Assembly: GCF_046707225.1 (NCBI RefSeq)
Contig: NZ_JBJKOP010000014.1
Location: forward strand, 18,987 to 82,986
Length of the DNA: 64,000 bases
DNA from: Caproicibacter sp046707225
Lineage (GTDB): Bacteria > Bacillota > Clostridia > Oscillospirales > Acutalibacteraceae
Direction of reading: 5' to 3'
Shown: in pieces, positions 8,757 to 16,069 of the stretch
Layout: every line of letters begins with the position of its first letter
How positions within the stretch are numbered: the first letter of the stretch is position 1
Program-made: the position numbers and the translations under genes
Notes under the pieces: generated by a model
What the model was told of the DNA's origin: nothing
What the model saw: the letters and a program-made list of their open reading frames with translations, nothing else
Databases searched by the model: none

Positions 8757-10118
8757 TTAGTCCCCGAAAACAAATTTGCGGTAAGCAGGCAAAACGGGAT
8801 CCTTTGTTTCCTCCATGGATTTGAGAAGGTCCGCACGGAATTTCCCAATCTGCTCCCGATATACCGGATCGTTAATCAAATTATACAGCGCATTCGGATC
8901 CTTTGTAAAGTCATAGAATTCCTCGCGGCAACGGTAATCAAAGAAGCGTACCCGCTCGGCCACTTTGGAATCCGTTTCTCCGGCGGCTTTCATCGCCTTG
9001 TAGGTCAGGCCGGATTTGGATTCGTTCTTGTAAAGCCTTTCCCCGTTGGCCCAGGCGTTGAAAATGTAGCCGAAGTGCCGGCTCTGTATGCAGCGCATGG
9101 GGAAGGAATCTTTCGCATGCGTTGTGTTGAACTGGGTAAAGACCGTGTCGCGGTTCTCCTGCTCTTCTCCCAGAAGAAGAGACAGGTAGCTGCAGCCGTC
9201 CGTTTTCAACTCTCCCTCCAAACCCAGAGCTTCCAAAATGGTAGGAGTATAGTCGATACCGGAAATGTAATCCTTACGGTTCCATTCGCCGGCTTTGAAG
9301 TGTCCCGGCCAGCGTGCGATCAGCGGAGTCTTCGTGCTGTTCAGGTAGCAGTTGGCTTTGGAAAACGGAAACGCCATGCCGTTATCACTCATAAAAATGA
9401 TTAGCGTGTTGTCCGCCTGGCCTGCCTCGTCCAGAGACTTGAGAACATTTCCCATCGTCTCGTCGCATCGGTGGCAGCTCGAATAGTATTGTGCGAGTTC
9501 TTTGCGCACATCGGGCAGGTCTGGCAGGAATCCTGGAACCCACGCTTCCTCCGGCCTGTAATAGCGCGACGCATAGGTGTGGTAGCCGTAGAACCGCGTC
9601 AGCTCGTCATCGCTCCCGGCGAAGGGGCGGTGCGGGTCGTGGGAATTGGCCATCAGGAAGAACGGTTTCCCGCTCTCCTTTGCGCGGCGGAAGAATTCAG
9701 CCGAATCACGCCCGTAAATGTAGGGGCTTCGGCCGTTGCCGTTCTGCGGATTGAAGACGTCGTCGCAGAAATCCCAGGCAAATTTGTACTCCGGCTGACA
9801 GTGTTCCACTTTGCCGATAATGCCGTTGTAATATCCATGTTTCCGCAAGATCTCTGTCAGCGTTGTCACGTCCTCGCGGATCGGATCGAATCCCAACGCG
9901 CCGTTGTGGTGAGGATAAAGTCCGGTCAGCAGGCACTGCCGCGACGGTTGGCAGACCGCAATAGTCACATGCGCGTTGTCGAACCGGATTCCTTCCGAAG
10001 CCAACCGGTCCAGGTTGGGGGAGATATTGTCCACCGGGCAGCCGAAGCACCCGATGGTGTTATAGTTCATGTCGTCCGCCAGCATTAAAAGAATGTTAGG
10101 TTTTGTGTTTGTATTCAT
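8757..10118 (-). CDS. Cys-type sulfatase, cytoplasmic (second)
   Basis: 453-residue sulfatase. The N-terminal strand NILLMLADDMNYN supplies the metal-binding aspartates, the maturation motif is C56-Q-P-S-R, and FMSDNGMAF provides the second metal site. GIIGKVEH and NSHDPHRPF resemble heparan N-sulfatase-like enzymes. The protein starts directly at the fold without a leader, so it is inferred to be cytoplasmic. The ATG at 10118 is chosen over the longer frame to 10184 because the conserved strand starts 7 residues later and AGGAGG lies upstream. The start lies inside the final codons of a TTT-transporter remnant, so it inherited that operon's promoter and operator. Confidence 0.9.
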   Translation of the reverse strand: MNTNTKPNILLMLADDMNYNTIGCFGCPVDNISPNLDRLASEGIRFDNAHVTIAVCQPSRQCLLTGLYPHHNGALGFDPIREDVTTLTEILRKHGYYNGIIGKVEHCQPEYKFAWDFCDDVFNPQNGNGRSPYIYGRDSAEFFRRAKESGKPFFLMANSHDPHRPFAGSDDELTRFYGYHTYASRYYRPEEAWVPGFLPDLPDVRKELAQYYSSCHRCDETMGNVLKSLDEAGQADNTLIIFMSDNGMAFPFSKANCYLNSTKTPLIARWPGHFKAGEWNRKDYISGIDYTPTILEALGLEGELKTDGCSYLSLLLGEEQENRDTVFTQFNTTHAKDSFPMRCIQSRHFGYIFNAWANGERLYKNESKSGLTYKAMKAAGETDSKVAERVRFFDYRCREEFYDFTKDPNALYNLINDPVYREQIGKFRADLLKSMEETKDPVLPAYRKFVFGD

Positions 10119-10363
10119 GAGTGGGTTCCTGTTCCTCCTTTGTGTTGCGTTTTTCGTTATTTTTTGAAAGAACAAATATTGCAATTAAAATAAGAAGAAG
10201 GGCAACACAGACCGGGTGTTGAAAAAATCCGAGCCAGTTGCCCTTCAGCACAACCATGCTGTTCCTCAGATAGGCTTCTGCCATGGAACCGAGTATCATG
10301 CCGAGCAAGCTGTGAAAGAAAGGATCATTGCTGCTGTAAGTGCAAGGGATAATATTCTTTCAT
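10096..10363 (-). pseudogene. Scar of a TTT transporter operon (tctC start fused to tctA end)
   Basis: On the minus strand a good ribosome site (AGGAGAGG) and ATG at 10363 begin a lipoprotein leader. With one base restored after codon 2 it reads ILSLALTAAMILSFTACS, matching the leaders of the two intact TctC proteins in this window. It then runs at once, in another frame, into a segment beginning GMILGSMAEAYLRNSMV and GFFQHPVCV, which aligns with the last ~50 residues of TctA (GFILGPLTESNLRKSLV, FLQRPICV in the intact copy at 16070-17599). Nothing of TctB remains. The simplest reading is a deletion of about 2.5-3 kb from within tctC to near the end of tctA. The remnant ends inside the start of the sulfatase gene. 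Confidence 0.8.
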
Positions 10364-10390
10364 TGATTTCCTCTCCTTTTTTCATGAAAT

Positions 10391-10406
10391 ATGAAAACGT
10401 TTTCAT
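10391..10406. promoter_or_regulatory. Perfect LacI/CcpA-type operator
   Basis: A 16-bp perfect palindrome, ATGAAAACGTTTTCAT, matching both the LacI-family pattern and the CcpA cre consensus TGWAANCGNTNWCA. It lies about 25-40 bases downstream of the predicted transcription start of the TTT-scar/sulfatase operon, a road-block position. The adjacent LacI-family gene at 10596 or a distant CcpA could bind it. A weaker AACGTT-centred site occurs at 10474-10487. Confidence 0.7.
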
Positions 10407-10438
10407 TGTTAACTTAAAAGGTTTTTATCGCTAATAAT

Positions 10439-10468
10439 AGTATAAACTTTTCAATATCTTGATGTCAA
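10439..10468 (-). promoter_or_regulatory. SigmaA promoter of the scar/sulfatase operon
   Basis: Minus strand TTGACA (10463-10468), an 18-base spacer, and TATACT (10439-10444). It drives the TTT remnant and the downstream sulfatase-sulfatase-pgi-epimerase genes. Confidence 0.7.
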
Positions 10469-10545
10469 TTACTATAAACGTTAATATAATAGAAAATTTT
10501 TGCACCAAATAACTAAATAAATCGTAAGTATTATTAGATTAAAAA

Positions 10546-10560
10546 TAGAAACGTTTTCAT
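10546..10560. promoter_or_regulatory. Second LacI-type operator, imperfect
   Basis: TAGAAACGTTTTCAT shares the ACGTTTTCAT half of the perfect site at 10391-10406. Its centre is 154 bases away, which would permit a repression loop around the promoter at 10439-10468. Confidence 0.5.
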
Positions 10561-10595
10561 AAAAACTGCAATACTTCTTATTAAAAGATAAAAAG

Positions 10596-11606
10596 CTACC
10601 TTCCATCTTCGAGATGATAAACCGGCGGGACGCAGATCTTTTCTTGCCCGTTGGAGTCAATCTTGCCGTTGATTTTTTTGTAGAGATGTTCCGCCAGGAT
10701 GATTCCGATTTTTTTAGAGTCCCGGATCATGCACGGGATGGAAACACCGAGCTTATTCAGCGTATCCTGCTCCGCAAAACCGACCATATCCACTTGATGG
10801 AGCAATTTTCTGTCGCGTTTATTCATCAACATGACGGCAGATTCGAGAAAATTTGCTCCGTAGAAAATTAACGCCGGGTGCTTTCTGTTTCTTATGTCTT
10901 CCTGAATCTTGTGAATCGTGCGGTCCATATTGTCGATGACGGCACAGTTGTAAACATGGTGAAGGTCAGAAGCGTCGCGCCCCGCGTCTTCGAAGGCCTG
11001 CTCGGTTCCCTTGGTCATCATCTGAATACTGGATGCCTGTTCAAAACCATACATGGCATAAAGTGGACGGCATTCGTATTTTTTTACGGCAAAGCTGATG
11101 AGAGTATACGCGATCTGATCATAGTCTCCTGTGATCACGGCATCGCAGCCGATGTCATAATACCGGTCAAACAGAACTATGTTTTTGAAATTCTGGGCGA
11201 CGGACCGCAGATAAGCGGTATTCTGGCCGATCGGCGCTATAATCAGCCCGGCGACTCCCTGACTGAGCAGTTCCCTGACGATAAACCGTTCCTTGTCTCC
11301 GTCGTTGTCACTCCTGCAAATAAAAGTGACATATCCGCGCTCATAGAAATAGTCGCTGACAACCGCGCAGACATCACCAAAGAAAAATTCCGTATGAGGG
11401 ATGACGATTCCGATATTTTTCGAATGCCCGCGTTTTAGACTCTGGGCAAAGACATTTGGCTCATAGTTCATTTCCCGAATTGCATTCTTAATATTGTAAG
11501 CAGTCAGGGGGCGGACGCTTTTGGGGTTTTCCAGGTACCGTGACACGGTACTGATAGAGACCCCCGCTGCGGAGGCAACTTCACGAATTGTTACTTTTTT
11601 AGACAA
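10596..11606 (-). CDS. LacI-family transcriptional regulator
   Basis: 336 residues: an N-terminal LacI helix-turn-helix (VTIREVASAAGVSISTVSRYL, then the hinge-helix region ending near residue 55) and a periplasmic-binding-protein-like effector domain from about residue 60. The start is taken as a TTG with AAAGGA about 10 bases upstream, placing the HTH at the very N-terminus as is typical; the frame stays open to another TTG at 11639. It lies upstream of, and in the same orientation as, the scar/sulfatase operon, and divergent from sulfatase 11881. It is the likely ligand-responsive repressor acting at the AACGTT sites at 10391 and 10546. Confidence 0.88.
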   Translation of the reverse strand: MSKKVTIREVASAAGVSISTVSRYLENPKSVRPLTAYNIKNAIREMNYEPNVFAQSLKRGHSKNIGIVIPHTEFFFGDVCAVVSDYFYERGYVTFICRSDNDGDKERFIVRELLSQGVAGLIIAPIGQNTAYLRSVAQNFKNIVLFDRYYDIGCDAVITGDYDQIAYTLISFAVKKYECRPLYAMYGFEQASSIQMMTKGTEQAFEDAGRDASDLHHVYNCAVIDNMDRTIHKIQEDIRNRKHPALIFYGANFLESAVMLMNKRDRKLLHQVDMVGFAEQDTLNKLGVSIPCMIRDSKKIGIILAEHLYKKINGKIDSNGQEKICVPPVYHLEDGR

Positions 11607-11713
11607 AATATCACGTTCCTTTTCTTTCGAATGCAGCAAATTTTCATTTCCAATCCCTATTATTACTCTTCCTGGGCACTGCTGTCAACCGGAAAGGCCT
11701 GTACACTGCGTCG

Positions 11714-11859
11714 TGTTAATGATAACGCAAATTAGTTGTTATAATACATAAAAAATTGCGTTTATTAATAGAAAAACTTGCAAAAATTTTAAAATGATCT
11801 TGACGAAACCCCTAGAATGGCATAAACTCATGTTAAAAGAAGTGTTAACATTAACGCAA
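11714..11859. promoter_or_regulatory. Duplicated GTGTTA-N4-TAACGCAA operators in a divergent promoter region
   Basis: Two 18-bp sites, 11714-11731 and 11842-11859, share 15 of 18 bases in the form GTGTTA-N4-TAACGCAA and contain the inverted repeat GTTA-N4-TAAC. A third, inverted TTGCGTT half-site is at 11757-11763. A candidate promoter for the plus-strand sulfatase (TTGACG 11801-11806, 16 bases, TAAACT 11823-11828) sits between the two full sites, and a TATAAT lies at 11741-11746. The sites differ from the AACGTT sites of the neighbouring operon, so the regulator encoded at 13376 is the better candidate binder. Confidence 0.6.
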
Positions 11860-11880
11860 TAGAAGGGATGGAGCAAATCG

Positions 11881-13359
11881 ATGCCGGAGGCACAAACTGA
11901 GATGGATGGTTTTGAGGTGCTGATTTTTTGCAGCGATCAACATACGGCGGGCGTGGCGGGTTTTATGGGGGATCGCATAGCCCGCACGCCACATTTGGAC
12001 GCCATAGCCAGTCGTGGCATCGTTTTTGAAAATGCCTATACGTCCTGCCCGCTCTGTGCGCCGGCCCGTGCTTCGTTTATGACAGCCAGGGTCCCTTCCC
12101 GGATTGGAATGTTCAATAACTCCTGTGATTTTCGCAGCAGCGAAGTCACCTTTGCCCATCTTCATGCGATGAAAGGGTACGACTCGGTTTTGATTGGGCG
12201 GATGCACTTCAATGGGATGGATTTTTTTCACGGCTTCACCAAACGAGTCAGCAAGGATATTACCGGCAGCTACTGGGGATTCAGCGCTGAAAACCGTGCC
12301 GATCTGAAAAATTATGCCAGAAGTATGCGGCAGGAGAGCTGCCTGGAACTGCTTGGAAGCGGAGACACACCGGTACGGGAGTATGATCGCCGGGTCGTTG
12401 CCAACGCGATGGAGTACCTTGCGCATGACTATGAAAGACCTCAGCTTATGGTAGTCGGAACCTATGGTCCCCATTTTCCCTATGTGGCCGATGGCGCCCG
12501 GATGGAGAAATACAGGGAGGCCCTGCGCGGGGTATACCGGGAAAGCAGGCCGGATTTTACAGTTCCGCCCCTTCTGAACCGGGTGCAAAAAGCGTCAGCG
12601 GAGGATATTATTGAACTGCGTGCCGCTTATTATGCCCTGGTGGAAGAGATGGACGATGAAGTCGGGCAAGTCTATCTAGCGTTTCAAAAATATCTTGTAC
12701 GCCGGGGCAGACCAGGAATTTTTATCTATATGTCGGACCACGGGGATCAGCTCGGATATAAGGGACTGTACGGGAAACAGACTTTTTTCGAAAGATCAGT
12801 GAAAATCCCCCTCGTCTTTTCTATGAGTGGCGTTGGCCCTCGAAGAGTGCGGGAGTCAGTCAGCATTATGGATGTCGGGCCGACCCTGTGCAGCTTAAAT
12901 GGAACGGAGAATTATCCGGATGCGGACGGGAAGAGCTTTGCTGCCGCTCTGGACGGAATCGAGATGCCCGGCCGCTCGGCGGTGTCAGAATTCTATGATA
13001 TGCAGGACAATCGGTGCCTTGTTGGCCGAATGCTTCACCGCGAACACCGAAAACTGATTTGCTACGATGCGTATCCGGAACAGGATATGCTTTTGGATAC
13101 GGAACAAGATCCGGAAGAAGAAGAAAATCTGGTTTCCGTGGAACCGGGGCTTTATCGGGAGATGAAAGCAATTTTGGATTCCTCTCCTGTGGCACCGGAC
13201 AATAGAGCTGATTTCCGCGATTGCCTTTTAAAACACCGGATCCTCGCTCAATTGGGAGCGAAGCACCCCGAATGGAATCCTTATACCTATATCGCATCGG
13301 AAGCGGTGCGGGACATCTCAAGTTCCTGTAAACGCTCCGGCTTAAAATCAACAAAGTGA
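11881..13359 (+). CDS. Cys-type sulfatase, cytoplasmic (third)
   Basis: 492-residue sulfatase with maturation motif C59-A-P-A-R followed by ASFMTAR, the N-terminal metal-site strand VLIFCSDQHTAG, and the second site YMSDHGDQLGYKGLYGK, the last typical of choline-sulfatase/phosphonate-hydrolase-like S1 enzymes. No signal peptide precedes the fold, so a cytoplasmic location is inferred. A GGAG ribosome site precedes the ATG. It is the first gene of an operon with a LacI regulator 16 bases downstream and a complete TTT transporter beyond. This suggests that the imported TTT ligand is a sulfate ester. The Cys-type motif makes it a client of the anSME at 2771-3901. Confidence 0.9.
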   Translation: MPEAQTEMDGFEVLIFCSDQHTAGVAGFMGDRIARTPHLDAIASRGIVFENAYTSCPLCAPARASFMTARVPSRIGMFNNSCDFRSSEVTFAHLHAMKGYDSVLIGRMHFNGMDFFHGFTKRVSKDITGSYWGFSAENRADLKNYARSMRQESCLELLGSGDTPVREYDRRVVANAMEYLAHDYERPQLMVVGTYGPHFPYVADGARMEKYREALRGVYRESRPDFTVPPLLNRVQKASAEDIIELRAAYYALVEEMDDEVGQVYLAFQKYLVRRGRPGIFIYMSDHGDQLGYKGLYGKQTFFERSVKIPLVFSMSGVGPRRVRESVSIMDVGPTLCSLNGTENYPDADGKSFAAALDGIEMPGRSAVSEFYDMQDNRCLVGRMLHREHRKLICYDAYPEQDMLLDTEQDPEEEENLVSVEPGLYREMKAILDSSPVAPDNRADFRDCLLKHRILAQLGAKHPEWNPYTYIASEAVRDISSSCKRSGLKSTK

Positions 13360-13375
13360 TGGCAGGAGGAAGGAA

Positions 13376-14413
13376 ATGTCACATATAACGATCAAACAGA
13401 TTGCCGCTGAAGCCGGTGTTTCCATCGGAACCGTGGACCGCGTCCTGCACAACCGGGGGCGGGTGTCAAAGGAGAAGGCGGAATTAATTTTGAATATCTG
13501 CAGGCAATGCGGCTATGAGCAGAACGTTGTGGGCAGAGCCATGGCAATGCAGAGAAAGCAACAGACGGTCGCGGTTGTAATTAATTCCAAGGACAGGAAC
13601 AGCTTTGCCGCCAAGGTTTATGAAGGAATTGAAGCAGCAGAGGAAAAAATTAAAGATTATAACGTTACTTTTCTTTATCGCGATGTGGTCCAGAATACGG
13701 TAGAAGAACAGATTGCAATTTTGAATTCTCTTGAAGAAGAGAATCTGGCGGGCTTGATCATCAAGCCGATCGATACGCCGATGATCCGCTTTCGGCTCAG
13801 CCGCTTTGCCGACAAAGGCACTCCGATTGTTCTGTGTACATCAGATATGGAATCGGTGAAAAAGCTCTGCTATGTGGGTCAGAATCACTATCGGGACGGC
13901 AGGCTGATGGCAAATACCCTGTCGAAGCTGTCTGGGGAAGCACTGCACATCCTTATGATTGTTGGCCCTCTTCAAACCAGTGCCCGCCGAGCCAGAATTG
14001 ACGGCTTTCTTTCCTATATGCAGGAGCATCAAAGAAATTACGAGATTAGCGGGGTTTGTGAAGTCAGCTATCAGCAGGAAGAAGCCTATCGAATGACTCT
14101 GGAAACCCTGAAAAAATATCCGATGGCAAATGCTTTGTATATCAATTCGCCGGATGTTGCAGTCTGCTTAAAGGCACTGAAGGATTACGGAGAGTTTCGC
14201 GGACTGCGGTTCAGCTTTGGGCATGTGGAAAAAGTCGGGCCGTTCATTCAAAACAGGGAACTGGATTTTGCAATCAGGGAGGTTCCGTTTCAGCATGGGT
14301 ATCGGGCGGGCGAGGCCATGTTTCGGTATTTGCTCAATAAGGAAATTCCGGCCATGGAAAGCTGTGTATTCAGAGGGGAAGTCCTCTTTGAAGAGAACAG
14401 CAGTCTTATTTAG
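13376..14413 (+). CDS. LacI-family regulator with sugar-binding-protein-like domain
   Basis: 345 residues. The HTH (ITIKQIAAEAGVSIGTVDRVL) occupies residues 4-24, and an effector domain from ~60 to the end looks like ribose/allose-type periplasmic binding proteins (GLIIKPIDT, VGQNHYRDGRLMA). GGAGGAAGG precedes the ATG. It is sandwiched between a sulfatase and a tctC gene on the same strand, so it probably senses the transported or desulfated sugar and controls this operon, most likely through the paired sites at 11714 and 11842. Confidence 0.9.
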   Translation: MSHITIKQIAAEAGVSIGTVDRVLHNRGRVSKEKAELILNICRQCGYEQNVVGRAMAMQRKQQTVAVVINSKDRNSFAAKVYEGIEAAEEKIKDYNVTFLYRDVVQNTVEEQIAILNSLEEENLAGLIIKPIDTPMIRFRLSRFADKGTPIVLCTSDMESVKKLCYVGQNHYRDGRLMANTLSKLSGEALHILMIVGPLQTSARRARIDGFLSYMQEHQRNYEISGVCEVSYQQEEAYRMTLETLKKYPMANALYINSPDVAVCLKALKDYGEFRGLRFSFGHVEKVGPFIQNRELDFAIREVPFQHGYRAGEAMFRYLLNKEIPAMESCVFRGEVLFEENSSLI

Positions 14414-14475
14414 AACTCTGGCGTGCGTTTGCGCGTTAGAATAGACCATTTTTTTCATTAAAGGAGGAGTTTGGA

Positions 14476-15510
14476 TTGAAAAAGAAATTTCTTGCACTGG
14501 CACTTGCGTTTTGCTGCACCCTGGGTTTGTCCGCCTGCGGCGGTACCGGATCTGGGTCCGGAGCGTCGCAAGCAGCTTCCGGTAGCGGCGCTTCATCCGC
14601 TGTAAAATACCCTTCCGGAAATACCCTAAACCTCATTATTCCGGTGAAAGCCGGCGGAAACATGGATATATTGGGCCGCACGGCGGCCAAATATCTAGGC
14701 GATGCCATGGGGGTTAATGTTGTCGTTTCGAATATCGCGGGAAATGGCGGAGTCGTGGCGGCGACCCAATATCTTGGCGAAAAGGCGAATACCAATACGG
14801 TCATTTTCCTTCCGGCCAACATTTTTACCGTTTCTCCACTTTACAGCAAGGTAAAGTACAGCCTCGATGACTTTGCTCCGATTGCCGCCTATAATTCCGA
14901 GAAAAACGGAGTATTCGCGATGTCGGGCGGATTGATCAAATCATTTGACGATCTAAAAAAGTGGGCTCCCGACAAGACGCTTCTTTTCGGCAGCGGCGGA
15001 CAGGGAGTTGCAAACTATCTGATGCAGGCTTCCCTGTATCACGATCTGGGACTCAAAGCTAAGACAGTTCCTCACAATTCCGCTTCCGAAGGGTTGGTCA
15101 ATGTGATTGCCCACACGACAAACCTGACGCTTTCCTCTTTAAACCTGGCGGAACAGTATGTGAAAAAAGGTTCTTTGATTCCGCTGTTCACCTACGAAAA
15201 GGAAGACTATACTTATGCGAATGGGACGGTGGTCCCCTCACTGTACAAACTGACAGGGAAGGACTACGACATTCCCAGTCTGCAATTCTTCGCGGTGCGT
15301 GCCGGGACCGACCAGAAAATTGTGGACTATCTGCATGAAAAATTCCAGGAGGCTTTCTCAAACCCGGATTTTAAGAAGGAGTTCATAAAGGACGGAGGGG
15401 ACGCGGATAAGCTCAAGGAGCTGTCTGCCATGTCCGGCAGTGATGTAAAGTCTATGATTGATACGAATGCGAAAGTGGCTAAATCCCTGTACGAAAAGTC
15501 CGCAAGTTAA
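14476..15510 (+). CDS. TctC/Bug-family substrate-binding lipoprotein (system 1)
   Basis: 344 residues, starting at a TTG with AAAGGAGGAG upstream. A lipoprotein leader ends in LGLSAC (Cys ~21), followed by a Gly/Ser-rich tether and a TctC fold: LIIPVKAGGNMDILGRTAA is the carboxylate-binding loop, and GNGGVVAATQYLG is the second family loop. TctC proteins bind carboxylates or related small acids outside the membrane and deliver them to TctAB, driven by an ion gradient. The sulfatase upstream suggests a sulfated sugar acid as ligand (inference). A hairpin follows, before tctB. Confidence 0.92.
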   Translation: MKKKFLALALAFCCTLGLSACGGTGSGSGASQAASGSGASSAVKYPSGNTLNLIIPVKAGGNMDILGRTAAKYLGDAMGVNVVVSNIAGNGGVVAATQYLGEKANTNTVIFLPANIFTVSPLYSKVKYSLDDFAPIAAYNSEKNGVFAMSGGLIKSFDDLKKWAPDKTLLFGSGGQGVANYLMQASLYHDLGLKAKTVPHNSASEGLVNVIAHTTNLTLSSLNLAEQYVKKGSLIPLFTYEKEDYTYANGTVVPSLYKLTGKDYDIPSLQFFAVRAGTDQKIVDYLHEKFQEAFSNPDFKKEFIKDGGDADKLKELSAMSGSDVKSMIDTNAKVAKSLYEKSAS

Positions 15511-15555
15511 TCCGGCGTCTTAATGATACCTGATCCCTTAGAAAGGATTTCGGCT

Positions 15556-15593
15556 GAACACCGGCTCAGGGAATAAACTTTGGGCCGGTGTTC
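15556..15593 (+). other. Hairpin between tctC and tctB (system 1)
   Basis: Perfect 10-bp arms (15556-15565, 15584-15593) with an 18-base loop and no following T-tract. This suits mRNA processing or 3'-end protection that lets tctC be made in excess over the membrane subunits. An equivalent hairpin lies at 23530-23562. Confidence 0.6.
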
Positions 15594-15613
15594 CCACTTT
15601 GGAGGAATTACAT

Positions 15614-16057
15614 GTGAAAATCAAGGTACATACAAACCTGTGGGCTGGAATTCTCAGCGTCGCGTTTGCACTGGCAATTTGGATTGCCATGCCGTACCAG
15701 ATTGCGGCGGGCGGGGACTCTGTAGCCACGAATCCCAGACTGTTTCCCCAGATCTTTTGCGTCTTGATCGGAATTCTGGGAGTCATACTGATTGTAAGCA
15801 GTCTGGCACTGCACCGGGAAGATGTAAAGGAATACGATCTGAAAATTGAAGGCAAGCAGCTTTTATACTATGGAATGATCGTAGTTTACGTTTTATGCAT
15901 CAGTCAGTTTGGATTTCTAATTCCTTCCGGCGCATTCGCCCTGCTTACGCTGATCTATTACAGGTGCCGTAAGCCGTTATACTACATCATTACCATCAGC
16001 TTCGCCGTGGCCCTGTATCTGATTTTCACCTATGTGCTCGGCGTGCGTTTCCCGTAA
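15614..16057 (+). CDS. TctB-family small membrane subunit (system 1)
   Basis: 147 residues with about four hydrophobic segments and the TctB signature of a Pro-rich loop after the first helix (SVATNPRLFPQI). It is the poorly conserved small subunit that partners TctA. GTG at 15614 is preferred because GGAGG lies 8 bases upstream; the longer TTG start at 15599 would overlap that ribosome site. It is followed 12 bases later by tctA. Confidence 0.88.
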   Translation: MKIKVHTNLWAGILSVAFALAIWIAMPYQIAAGGDSVATNPRLFPQIFCVLIGILGVILIVSSLALHREDVKEYDLKIEGKQLLYYGMIVVYVLCISQFGFLIPSGAFALLTLIYYRCRKPLYYIITISFAVALYLIFTYVLGVRFP

Positions 16058-16069
16058 GGAGGAGTTGGA

